NCBI GenBank assembly: GCA_019242385.1
Contig: JAFAVO010000289.1
Span: 1-6,362, forward strand
Source of the DNA: Gammaproteobacteria bacterium
Lineage (GTDB): Bacteria; Pseudomonadota; Gammaproteobacteria; Steroidobacterales; Steroidobacteraceae
DNA: 6,362 bases
Direction of reading: 5' to 3'
The translations under genes and the position numbers were made by a program. This document shows, piece by piece, positions 1 to 6,313 of the stretch. The notes under the pieces were generated by a model. The model was not told where the DNA came from. It saw nothing but the letters and a program-made list of their open reading frames with translations, and did not search any database. Numbering within the stretch: the first letter of the stretch is position 1; every line of letters starts with the position of its first letter.

Positions 1-810
1 TTTCAGGGAATTCTCCAGCAACGGCTGCAGCAGCAGACTCGGCACCAGGGCCTCGAGTGCGCCCTCCTCGATGGCGTACTCCAGGTGCAGCCGCTCACCG
101 AAGCGCAGCCGCTCGGTACCGAGATACAGATCGAGCGCCTCGATCTCCTGACGCAGGGTGACCTTCTTCATCGGATCCTGGTCGAGCGTATAGCGCAGGA
201 ACTCAGACAGGCGCGTGACCGCGTGGTTCGCCTTCTTGTTCTGGTTGTCCAGGATCAGCGTCGAGATGGCGTTGAGGGTGTTGAACAGGAAGTGCGGGTT
301 GAGCTGGTAGCGCAGCATCTTCAGCTGCGCCTCCTGCGCGAGCGCGACGGCCTTGAGCATCGCCTCCTCCTGCTTGCGTTGCGACTCGTAGAACTTGATG
401 CCGAAGTACAGCACGCTCCAGCACACGAGCAGATAGGTGGTGGAGAGGGTGCCGCCGAACAGCTCGAACAGCGTCTGCGCCTGCCAGTCCGGCTCGACGA
501 ACGCCTTGTACGAGAGGTTGATGACGATGCGCAGCGCGAGGGCAGTGATGTAGCAGGTGGCGAGCACCCCGAGAATGCGCGCGCGCGGCGGCCGGCTCCA
601 CAGGCGCCGGTAGATGTAGCGCATGGGCATCGACAGCACGAAGCCGGCGATCGCCGAGACAGCGATCACGCGCGCGTAACTCGAGGGCTTCTCGTACAGC
701 AGCGCGCCGAAGTACTGGGTCAGCCCATACGCCGCCCAGCCGGCCGCGTGCAGCGTCCAGAACAGCACGTTGCGGTTCGAGCGGAACTGTTCGAGCGTGG
801 GCCATTTCAT
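1..810 (-). CDS. LytS/YehU-type membrane sensor histidine kinase, 3' end missing
   Basis: Reading leftward from ATG at 810-808, 270 codons stay open to the window edge. The product is a probable integral-membrane sensor kinase (His_kinase family, PF06580), which would autophosphorylate and pass phosphate to a response regulator, in this family usually of LytTR type. Seen: four hydrophobic stretches at about residues 14-38, 46-66, 78-100 and 114-137; a charged helix at about 141-165 (ESQRKQEEAMLKAVALAQEA); then the H-box RYQLNPHFLFNTLNAI with the predicted phospho-acceptor His173; then an N-box start, LQPLLENSLK at 261-270, where the window stops. The rest of the ATP-binding domain, perhaps 80-110 residues, lies outside. 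The ATG has no strong Shine-Dalgarno sequence; an in-frame TTG at 834 is the only near alternative. The ligand is unknown. A partner regulator would be expected just beyond the left edge (inference). Family assignment is firm. Confidence 0.93.
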   Translation of the reverse strand, partial: MKWPTLEQFRSNRNVLFWTLHAAGWAAYGLTQYFGALLYEKPSSYARVIAVSAIAGFVLSMPMRYIYRRLWSRPPRARILGVLATCYITALALRIVINLSYKAFVEPDWQAQTLFELFGGTLSTTYLLVCWSVLYFGIKFYESQRKQEEAMLKAVALAQEAQLKMLRYQLNPHFLFNTLNAISTLILDNQNKKANHAVTRLSEFLRYTLDQDPMKKVTLRQEIEALDLYLGTERLRFGERLHLEYAIEEGALEALVPSLLLQPLLENSLK

Positions 811-965
811 CGTTGGCGGAGCTGCGCCGCGCAATGTCGGTGGCGCGAGGCAAACCCCATTGAAGCTTAGGCCATTCGAAGCGCGCCTGTGGCCCCGACG
901 CGGCGCGGCGGCGCGCCCGGGCCTCGCTTCGTCGCACCCGCCGCGGGCCGCCCCGCCGGGCGCGG
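811..965. other. 155-bp gap between the EAL-like gene and the kinase gene
   Basis: This non-coding stretch lies between two leftward genes and should hold any separate promoter for the kinase. Its right half (about 895-965) is almost pure G and C and rich in self-complementary words. One example is CGCCC / GGGCG around a 4-base loop at 949-962, just past the stop of the EAL-like gene. No T-run follows in the leftward direction, so it is not a standard intrinsic terminator. I see no convincing -35/-10 pair. Read-through from the EAL-like gene into the kinase gene is possible. Confidence 0.4.
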
Positions 966-2699
966 CTAGGTCGGCCGCAGGACCGGGGAAAGACCGGTGG
1001 GGTCGGGGGAGCTCGCGAGCGAGTCGAGGGATTGGGCCGGGGCCAGCGCTGCACCCTGCGCAAAATCGCAGCCGATGGCCGTCAGCCACTGCAGCGCCGC
1101 CTGCGAATCGACTTTCTTCGCTGCGCAGTGGATGCCGAGCACCTTGGCGGCCTGCACGGTGGCGACCACCATCGCCTGGCACAGTTTGTCCTTCAGCGCC
1201 GAGGAGGTGAGCTTGGTGTCGATCTTCACCACGCGTACCGCCTTCGAGCGCAGCAGTGCGAGCACCTGCGAATCGAAGGAGAAGTCATCGATGACGATCC
1301 AGGCACCGGCCTTCTCGCACTGGGTGATGAAGCGTTCCACCTGTGCGCGCCGCTGGGTGCAGAGCGCCTCGGCGATCTCGAAGCCAAAGGTGTCGCCGGC
1401 GATGCCATGTGAATGCAGCGCGCTCGCGAGCTTCTGCGCGAAGCGCTCGTCCTCGAGCGTCGCGATCGAGAGGTTCAAGGTGAAGCCGGTCGGCTGCGAG
1501 TTCCAGGCGGCGCGATGTGCCGCGAGCCAGCCCATCAGACGCTGCAGCACCAGCGCATCCTGCGCCGCGGGATCGCGTAAATTGCCGGCCGCGCGCGCGA
1601 TCACCTGGAAGCGTCGCGTCTGACCACCCGCGCGCAGCTTGGCGTAGGGCAGCACCTCGAGCTGCACATTCACATCCGCTGCGGGTGCGACGGCGACGCC
1701 AGCCGCCGGCGGAGCGGCGGCAGGGGCAGCGGCGCTTTTCATCGCGGGCGCGGTGCGGACAGGGGCCGGGGCGGCGCGCGGCGGCGACTGTTTCGGGGTT
1801 GTTGCGGCGCGCTGAGCCGGTGCGGGCGGTGGCGGTGGCGGGACCGGCGCGGGTGTGACCGCGACGCGCTTCACCACGGGTGCGGCCGGTGCGGCCGGTG
1901 CGGACGCGGGCTCATCGAGCAGCTCGAGATTCAGCATGTCGCCGTCTGCGCTCTCGGTGAGCGGCGCGAGCCTCACGGCGGGAGCGGGTCTGGCCACGGG
2001 AATATCACGCAGCGGCGGGAGCGGCTTCGCCGGCTTCTCCTCCGGCACGTCGAACTCCAGGATCTGCTCCACCTCTTCCGGCGACATGAGGCTGGCGGCG
2101 GGCGCTGCGGCAAGCGCCGCCTCGACATCGGGCGTATCGGGCAGGTCGGACTGCACCAGCGGCACTGAGCGGACCGCATCCGCGGGTTTGAGCAGGACCG
2201 CGAGGCGCAGCATGATGGCGCGCACGGGCGCGGCCGACATGCGCTCGAGGGTGTCATCGCTCAAGGTCTTCGCGTCCGCCAGGATCATGGCGATGCCGAC
2301 CAGCTCTGCGCCCGGCGTGCGCACCGGCAGAAACAGCGCGAGTCGCGCGTCTTCCGTGCCCATCTCGTGGATGTGGAGGGAGCTGTCGGCGGCGAGCACA
2401 TCGAGGGCTTCGACGACCAGGCCGTGCTCATCCGGTCCGAGCGCGCCCTCGCTGAGCCACAGCACGTTGGCTTCGCGGTCGCACAGAGAGACCGAATGCA
2501 GGCGCCGGGTGGGCAGCACCTGACGCAGTTGTTGGCCGAGGGACGCGACGGTCGCGGGCCCCGACTCCGCCGGAGCGGGCGCGGGCGCTGCCGGCGCCGG
2601 CTTCAGGGCGGGCGGGCGGGCCGCCGAGGCTTTGTTTCGCAGCAAGAAAATCCCCCGACGCGCAACGCTGTCAGCGTGGGCGGGCACGACGCCCGCCAC
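966..2699 (-). CDS. Degenerate EAL-domain protein with GAF-like N-terminus and Pro/Ala linker
   Basis: The 577-codon product is probably cytoplasmic; I see no signal peptide or membrane helix. Residues about 45-175 form a compact alpha/beta region that could be GAF-like (weak). Residues about 180-340 are a Pro/Ala-rich linker with an acidic patch (EEVEQILEFDVPEE) and a run of six prolines. Residues about 345-565 resemble an EAL phosphodiesterase fold: LNLSIATLED matches the family's NLS segment, FEIAEAL the EITE segment, IDDFSFD (Asp471-Asp472) the DDFGTG loop, VVKID the KID lysine segment, and DFAQGAAL the closing QG segment. The signature EAL is Gln365-Val-Ile, and the AEGVE loop reads AKKVD, putting Lys528 where the general-base Glu sits. 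Hydrolysis of c-di-GMP is therefore unlikely; a receptor or scaffold role, as for FimX or LapD, is inference. Position 2699 is a GTG with no ribosome site; TTG at 2645, behind GGGGGA, would give 559 residues and may be the true start. Confidence 0.82.
   Translation of the reverse strand: MAGVVPAHADSVARRGIFLLRNKASAARPPALKPAPAAPAPAPAESGPATVASLGQQLRQVLPTRRLHSVSLCDREANVLWLSEGALGPDEHGLVVEALDVLAADSSLHIHEMGTEDARLALFLPVRTPGAELVGIAMILADAKTLSDDTLERMSAAPVRAIMLRLAVLLKPADAVRSVPLVQSDLPDTPDVEAALAAAPAASLMSPEEVEQILEFDVPEEKPAKPLPPLRDIPVARPAPAVRLAPLTESADGDMLNLELLDEPASAPAAPAAPVVKRVAVTPAPVPPPPPPAPAQRAATTPKQSPPRAAPAPVRTAPAMKSAAAPAAAPPAAGVAVAPAADVNVQLEVLPYAKLRAGGQTRRFQVIARAAGNLRDPAAQDALVLQRLMGWLAAHRAAWNSQPTGFTLNLSIATLEDERFAQKLASALHSHGIAGDTFGFEIAEALCTQRRAQVERFITQCEKAGAWIVIDDFSFDSQVLALLRSKAVRVVKIDTKLTSSALKDKLCQAMVVATVQAAKVLGIHCAAKKVDSQAALQWLTAIGCDFAQGAALAPAQSLDSLASSPDPTGLSPVLRPT
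1825..1842 (-). repeat. Six-base repeat encoding a proline run
   Basis: Three tandem copies of GGCGGT (last copy GGCGGG) on the plus strand read as six consecutive prolines in the linker of the EAL-like protein. In-frame units of this kind can change copy number without breaking the gene, so linker length may vary among relatives (inference). Confidence 0.6.
1879..1905 (-). repeat. Nine-base tandem repeat in the linker coding region
   Basis: There are three tandem copies of GGTGCGGCC, the last differing at one base (GGTGCGGAC). On the coding strand they give Ala/Pro triplets in the flexible linker of the EAL-like protein. The unit is a multiple of three, so slippage keeps the frame. Confidence 0.6.
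2643..2699 (-). promoter_or_regulatory. Paired stem-loops and candidate TTG start with ribosome site
   Basis: Two adjacent inverted repeats lie at the annotated 5' end of the EAL-like gene. The first is GGCGGGC / GCCCGCC (2679-2685 with 2691-2697) around a 5-base loop. The second is ACGCT / AGCGT (2665-2669 with 2673-2677) around a 3-base loop. Reading leftward, they are followed by GGGGGATTTTC and then TTG at 2645-2643, which is in frame. The arrangement looks more like an untranslated leader than protein N-terminus, and favours the TTG start. No promoter is evident. Confidence 0.35.
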
Positions 2700-2759
2700 T
2701 CGTGTCAGGGTGGCAGCGCGGCGCGCACGGCGCCGTGATTTCCCTCGCGTTCCCTTCGC

Positions 2760-2782
2760 AAAAGGCGGCCGGTGCTGCCGCC
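2760..2782 (-). terminator. Intrinsic terminator after the DUF1993 gene
   Basis: Read leftward, a perfect 6-bp all-GC stem GGCGGC / GCCGCC closes a 7-base loop (AGCACCG) and is followed directly by TTTTGCG. It starts 13 bases past the DUF1993 stop codon. Stem, loop, T-run and position fit a Rho-independent terminator, though the T-run is short. It separates the DUF1993 transcript from the EAL-like gene, which should then have its own promoter between about 2700 and 2759. Confidence 0.72.
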
Positions 2783-2795
2783 ATTTGTCATATCT

Positions 2796-3311
2796 CTACC
2801 AGTCGCGCCCACCGTTGAGGAAGTCGCGTTTGCCCAACTCGACGCCGTTGTGACGCAGGATGTCGTAGGCGGTGACCACGTGAAAGAACACGTTCGGGAT
2901 CGCCCAGCGCTGCAGGAAATCGAGGCCGCGAAACTCGAGCGTACGGTCGCCCGCGGTCACCTTGATGTGCCGCGTCTCGGCTCCTTCGAAGGCGCTCGGC
3001 GGAACGCTCTTGAGATAATCGACCGTGCGGGCGAGGCGCGCGCGCAGCTGCTCGATGGTGGTTTCCGTGTCTTCAAAGCGCGGGGGGTCCTGACCAGCGA
3101 GCCGTGCCACCGAGTTCTTGGCGATATCGCTCGCGATCTGAATCTGACGCGTGAGCGGGAGCATGTCAGGGGCGAGCCGTGCACCGAGCAACACCGCCGC
3201 GTCGAACTTGCGCTGCGCCGCGTTGGTCGCAGCTTTCTCGAGAATCACCGCGAGGTTTCCCAGCGTGTGGGTGAACACCTCGACAGAGAGCGCGTGCAAC
3301 GGTGCGTTCAT
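2796..3311 (-). CDS. DUF1993 family protein
   Basis: The 171-residue product matches the DUF1993 family (PF09351), small helical proteins structurally related to the DinB/YfiT four-helix-bundle superfamily; no biochemical function is established. Recognisable segments: LGARLAPDMLPLTRQIQIASDIAKNS (about 41-66), a mid-protein RLAGQDPPRFEDTETTIEQL region (about 69-88), and the family's C-terminal signature NVFFHVVTAYDILRHNGVELGKRDFL (about 139-164) with its conserved histidines. The length is typical and the protein looks soluble. The ATG at 3311 is supported by GGAAAGG at 3325-3319, seven bases away; longer upstream readings lack such support and run into the divergent control region. The gene is divergent from the LysR gene, 112 bp away, so LysR control is plausible (inference), and it ends in its own terminator. 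Confidence 0.9.
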   Translation of the reverse strand: MNAPLHALSVEVFTHTLGNLAVILEKAATNAAQRKFDAAVLLGARLAPDMLPLTRQIQIASDIAKNSVARLAGQDPPRFEDTETTIEQLRARLARTVDYLKSVPPSAFEGAETRHIKVTAGDRTLEFRGLDFLQRWAIPNVFFHVVTAYDILRHNGVELGKRDFLNGGRDW

Positions 3312-3318
3312 GTGCTGA

Positions 3319-3325
3319 CCTTTCC
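3319..3325 (-). promoter_or_regulatory. Ribosome binding site of the DUF1993 gene
   Basis: GGAAAGG on the minus strand lies 7 bases upstream of ATG 3311. It decides the start against the longer in-frame reading that extends to 3590. Confidence 0.75.
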
Positions 3326-3350
3326 AGGTTGCCGTCGTTGGGGACGCGGA

Positions 3351-3389
3351 GTTTACCGCAGACTGGCGCCGGCGCCTTGGCGGTGAAAC
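3351..3389. promoter_or_regulatory. Nested imperfect inverted repeat, candidate operator between lysR-type and DUF1993 genes
   Basis: Three pairs of arms share almost one centre (about 3370): GTTT (3351-3354) with AAAC (3386-3389); ACCGC (3355-3359) with GCGGT (3380-3384); and the perfect 12-bp palindrome made of two GGCGCC words (3365-3376). The outer arms are kept in register by one extra base on the right. LysR proteins bind interrupted dyads in such divergent intergenic regions, and this is the only strong dyad here. It is not a textbook T-N11-A box, and the binding protein is inferred only from position. Confidence 0.5.
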
Positions 3390-3423
3390 AATATGGGCCT
3401 CGCCGGGGGGGATTGACATCGAT

Positions 3424-4383
3424 ATGAATGTGATCTGGACGCCGGCCCAGCTCGCCATGCTTGCCAAAGTGGTGGATCTCAACGGCTTCTCGGCGGCGGC
3501 GCGCGCGCTCGGGGTGCCGAAAGCCGCCGTCAGCCGCGGCGTGGCGGATCTGGAGAAAACCCTGGGCGTGCGCGTCCTCGAGCGCACCACTCGTCGGGTC
3601 GCACTGACGCCCGCTGGCCGGCTGCTCTACCCGCACGCGCGACGCGTCGGCGAGGAGTCGGATGCCGCGCGCAGCGCGATCGCCCAGCTCCATTCCCCAC
3701 CGGGCCATCCGCTGCGCGTGATCGGCGATCCCACCTATGGACGGGTGCTGCTCGCGCCGCTCGTACCCCGATTTCTCGAGGCGTTCGCCCACGTCCCGCT
3801 CGAAGTCACACTCGAGGCGGAGCAGCTGACGCCGGGGACCTGGGATGTTGCGATCCGCACGCATCCGCCCGAGGACGAGCGCATCGTGCGCCGTCTGCTC
3901 GGCGCGCCACCGGCGCTCCTGTGTGCCACGCCCCAATACCTGCAGCAGCGTGGCGTGCCCGAGCGGCCCGATGACCTGCGCACGCATGACCTGCTGACCC
4001 CGGAAGCCGCGGATCGCGCCGAGTTTCGCCTGCATCTGGCGCGCGGCGCGCAGCGCGCCGAGGTTCCCCTGTCACCGAAGCTTGCCGTCGATGACCCTGC
4101 GGTGCTGCACGCGGCCGCGGCAGCGGGACTGGGCATCGGACTGCTGCCGGAGTTCCTGTGCCGGCAGGGACTGGCCACCTCGCGTCTGAAGGCGGTGCTG
4201 CCGGAGTGGACGCTGCCACCTGCGGCTGCGCTCTACGCGCTTTATCCACTCCCGCTCGAGTCCGACCCGCGGGTGCAGCAGTTCATCGACTTCCTCGCGG
4301 CCAATATCGTGCCCGCGCTCGCGCCGCCGCAGCCGGGACGTACTGCCAGGGCCACCCCCCCGGAGGCCGCGGCTACCCACTGA
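3424..4383 (+). CDS. LysR-family transcriptional regulator
   Basis: The 319-residue product has standard LysR architecture. An N-terminal winged helix-turn-helix lies at about residues 5-65, where GFSAAARALGVPKAAVSRGV is the HTH and RTTRRVALTPAGRLLYPHA the wing. A linker helix follows, then an effector-binding domain (about 90-295) with recognisable LAPLVPRFLEAFAHVPLEV, DVAIR and GIGLLPEFLC segments. The HTH sequence resembles the CrgA/AaeR-like subgroup; effector and regulon cannot be read. The tail after about 300 is Pro/Ala-rich. The ATG at 3424 follows a G-rich ribosome site (3405-3412), about 11 bases away, which is rather far; no better start exists. The gene is divergent from DUF1993 and 78 bp upstream of the acyl-CoA dehydrogenase gene, so either neighbour may be a target, as may the gene itself (inference). 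Confidence 0.95.
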   Translation: MNVIWTPAQLAMLAKVVDLNGFSAAARALGVPKAAVSRGVADLEKTLGVRVLERTTRRVALTPAGRLLYPHARRVGEESDAARSAIAQLHSPPGHPLRVIGDPTYGRVLLAPLVPRFLEAFAHVPLEVTLEAEQLTPGTWDVAIRTHPPEDERIVRRLLGAPPALLCATPQYLQQRGVPERPDDLRTHDLLTPEAADRAEFRLHLARGAQRAEVPLSPKLAVDDPAVLHAAAAAGLGIGLLPEFLCRQGLATSRLKAVLPEWTLPPAAALYALYPLPLESDPRVQQFIDFLAANIVPALAPPQPGRTARATPPEAAATH

Positions 4384-4384
4384 C

Positions 4385-4416
4385 CACGCCGGCCACGGCT
4401 AAACTAGGCTGGCGTG
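4385..4416 (+). terminator. Stem-loop after the LysR gene, possible weak terminator
   Basis: Immediately after the LysR stop codon, CACGCCGGCC (4385-4394) pairs with GGCTGGCGTG (4407-4416) over ten positions, with one G-U wobble in RNA, around a 12-base loop. Only a short CTTT follows at 4420-4423, so it is a poor intrinsic terminator. It may instead protect the 3' end or attenuate transcription into the dehydrogenase gene. Confidence 0.45.
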
Positions 4417-4450
4417 AGGCTTTCACTGCGGGCGGTCGCCGTCCGTACCA

Positions 4451-4455
4451 AGAGG
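4451..4455 (+). promoter_or_regulatory. Ribosome binding site of the acyl-CoA dehydrogenase gene
   Basis: AGAGG (part of AAGAGGT) lies 6 bases before ATG 4462. It decides this start over the in-frame GTG at 4414, which lies inside the preceding stem-loop and would add 16 residues not expected in the family. Confidence 0.75.
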
Positions 4456-4461
4456 TCCGTT

Positions 4462-6240
4462 ATGTACCGTGCGCCCGTGCGTGAAGTACGTTTCGTGCTC
4501 GAGGAGCTGCTCGGCGCGCAGCGCCTCGCTGCGAGCCCGCAGTTGCGGGAGTACTCGAACGAGCTCGCGCAATCGGTGCTCGAGGAAGCAGCGCGCTTCG
4601 CCGAGAACGTGCTCGAGCCGCTCAACCGGCCGGGCGACATCCAGGGTGTGCGCTGGACCGAAGATGGCGTGGTCACTGCCCCGGGTTTCCGCGAGGCCTA
4701 CCGGCAATTCGTCGAGGCGGGCTGGCCCGCGCTCGGGGCATCTCCAGAGTACGGCGGCCAGCGCACACCACGGGTGCTGAACATGGCGGTCGCGGAGTTC
4801 TGGGCATCCGCGAATCTCGCTTTCAAGCTCGGACCCATGCTTACGCACGGGGCGGTGCATGCGCTCGAGCTGTGCGGCACCGAGGCGCAGAAGCAGACTT
4901 ATCTGCCGCCCATGGTGCGCGGGGAGTGGACCGGCACCATGGTGCTGACGGAGCCCCAGGCAGGCTCCGATCTCGGTCAGGTGCGCACGCGCGCGGTGCC
5001 GGCCGGCGATCACTATCGGCTCTTCGGCCAGAAGATCTTCATCACCTGGGGAGATCACGACCTCACGACCAACACCATCCACATGGTGCTCGCGCGCATC
5101 GAGGGCGCGCCGCCCGGTGTGCGCGGCATCTCGCTGTTCATCGTGCCGAAGGTGCTGGTAGAGCCCGATGGCTCGCTCGGTGCCCGCAACGACGTGCGCT
5201 GCCTCTCGATCGAGCACAAGCTCGGCATTCACGCGAGCCCTACCTGCACACTCGCTTTCGGCGAGAAGGATGGTGCGGTCGCGTATCTGGTCGGTGAGCC
5301 CGGCCACGGGCTCGAATACATGTTCATCATGATGAACAGCGCACGACTCTCGGTCGGCACTGAGGGCTATGCGGTGGGTGAGCGGGCGTTCCAGCGCGCG
5401 CTCGAGTGGGCCCGCGCGCGCCTGCAGGGGAAGCCGCCGGTCGCCGCGCCGGCGGGACCGCTCGCCATCGTCCATCACCCGGACGTGAAGCGCATGCTGC
5501 TGCGGATGAAGTCGCAGACCGAAGCCTGCCGCGCCCTGACGCTGTACGGAGCTTTTCAGCTCGATCTGGCGGAATTCGACGGGAGCGAGCAGGTGCGCGC
5601 CGCCGCCCGCACGCGCGCCGAGCTGCTGACGCCGATCATCAAGGGCTGGTGCACGGAGATCGGCAACGAGGTGACCGCCATCGGCGTGCAGGTGCACGGC
5701 GGCATGGGGTTCATCGAGGAGACCGGCGCCGCGCAATACGCGCGCGATGTGCGCATCACCACCATCTATGAAGGGACCACCGGCATCCAGTCGAACGACC
5801 TCATTGGTCGTAAGCTCGCGCGCGACCGCGGCACCGCCATGAGTGCGCTGCTCGCGGAGATGGAGCAGGAGCTCGGGGCGCTCACGACGAGCGATGCGAC
5901 CGTCGAGAGCGTGCGGCGCGCGGCTCTCGCGGGGGTCGGTCTCCTCGGGCGCGCTACGCGCTCGCTGCTCTCGCAGCTCGCGAGTCAGCCCGAGCGTGCC
6001 ATGGCGGTCTCGGTGCCATACCTGAAGCTGTGCGGATATGTCGCCGGCGGGTGGCTGCTGGCGAAGTCGGCGGCAATCGCCGCAGGCCGCGCTCAAGGTA
6101 GCGAAGGGCAATTCTACAGCGCGAAGGTCCACAGCGCGGCGTTCTATGCCGCGCAGGTGCTGCCGGTGGCCACCGCACTCACTCAGGTGGTGGAGGCTGG
6201 AGGCGCGAGCGTCATCGCAACAGACGCAGCCTTGCTGTAG
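4462..6240 (+). CDS. Acyl-CoA dehydrogenase, long (~600 aa) DmdC-like class
   Basis: This 592-residue flavoenzyme would introduce a trans-2 double bond into an acyl-CoA using FAD and pass electrons to electron-transfer flavoprotein; it is probably cytoplasmic. Order of parts: short N-terminal module MYRAPVREVRFVLEELL (about 1-34, AcylCoA_DH_N type); helical N domain (about 38-158); beta domain (about 160-270) with MVLTEPQAGSDLG at 160-172, FITWGDHD (193-200) and HKLGIHASPT (252-261), which shape the FAD and CoA sites; C-terminal helical domain with QVHGGMGFIEE (410-420) and TIYEGTTGIQ, placing the expected catalytic base at Glu437; and the extra C-terminal module (about 465-590) of this long class. 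The length matches the class that includes 3-methylmercaptopropionyl-CoA dehydrogenase (DmdC), but many such proteins act on other acyl-CoAs, so no symbol is given. The key residues appear intact. It may be co-transcribed with the following VOC gene. Confidence 0.95.
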   Translation: MYRAPVREVRFVLEELLGAQRLAASPQLREYSNELAQSVLEEAARFAENVLEPLNRPGDIQGVRWTEDGVVTAPGFREAYRQFVEAGWPALGASPEYGGQRTPRVLNMAVAEFWASANLAFKLGPMLTHGAVHALELCGTEAQKQTYLPPMVRGEWTGTMVLTEPQAGSDLGQVRTRAVPAGDHYRLFGQKIFITWGDHDLTTNTIHMVLARIEGAPPGVRGISLFIVPKVLVEPDGSLGARNDVRCLSIEHKLGIHASPTCTLAFGEKDGAVAYLVGEPGHGLEYMFIMMNSARLSVGTEGYAVGERAFQRALEWARARLQGKPPVAAPAGPLAIVHHPDVKRMLLRMKSQTEACRALTLYGAFQLDLAEFDGSEQVRAAARTRAELLTPIIKGWCTEIGNEVTAIGVQVHGGMGFIEETGAAQYARDVRITTIYEGTTGIQSNDLIGRKLARDRGTAMSALLAEMEQELGALTTSDATVESVRRAALAGVGLLGRATRSLLSQLASQPERAMAVSVPYLKLCGYVAGGWLLAKSAAIAAGRAQGSEGQFYSAKVHSAAFYAAQVLPVATALTQVVEAGGASVIATDAALL

Positions 6241-6267
6241 CGCTGCGCACTGCGCCTGACAGCCGTC

Positions 6268-6312
6268 GCGGCGCGTGCCAACATGACTCTCTTGCGCTCA
6301 CGGACGCGCCGC
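6268..6312 (+). repeat. 9-bp inverted repeat directly before the last gene start
   Basis: GCGGCGCGT (6268-6276) is perfectly complementary to ACGCGCCGC (6304-6312), with 27 bases between. The right arm ends one base before ATG 6314, so in RNA the stem would occupy the place of the ribosome site. No T-run follows, which argues against a terminator. Short GC repeats arise easily in such DNA, so function is uncertain. Confidence 0.4.
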
Positions 6313-6313
6313 C

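Noticed and set aside
85..870. 261-codon rightward frame opposite the kinase gene
   Set aside because: It is antisense to a clear histidine kinase with intact H-box; the product is Arg/Glu/Leu-rich with no motif.
949..962. Hairpin just after the EAL-like stop as an intrinsic terminator
   Set aside because: It has only a 5-bp stem and no T-run in the leftward direction; the whole stretch is GC-rich and forms many such words.
203..1063. 286-codon leftward frame overlapping the kinase gene and the end of the EAL-like gene
   Set aside because: It overlaps the true kinase frame on the same strand; its product is low-complexity Arg/Ala sequence and no motif is visible.
3413..3418. TTGACA as a -35 box
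   Set aside because: It lies only 5 bases before the LysR start codon, and a promoter there would begin transcription inside the gene.
3166..4035. 289-codon leftward frame antisense to the LysR gene and overlapping DUF1993 and the divergent control region
   Set aside because: It covers two recognised genes in other frames and has no recognisable domain; this is typical of long stop-free frames in high-GC DNA.
4414..4461. N-terminal extension of the acyl-CoA dehydrogenase from GTG 4414
   Set aside because: Family similarity begins at MYRAP, the AGAGG ribosome site serves ATG 4462, and the GTG lies within a stem-loop.
4423..6132. 569-codon open frame antisense to the acyl-CoA dehydrogenase
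   Set aside because: It is a mirror of a well-conserved gene in GC-rich DNA. The product is rich in Arg, His, Ala and Leu without any family motif.
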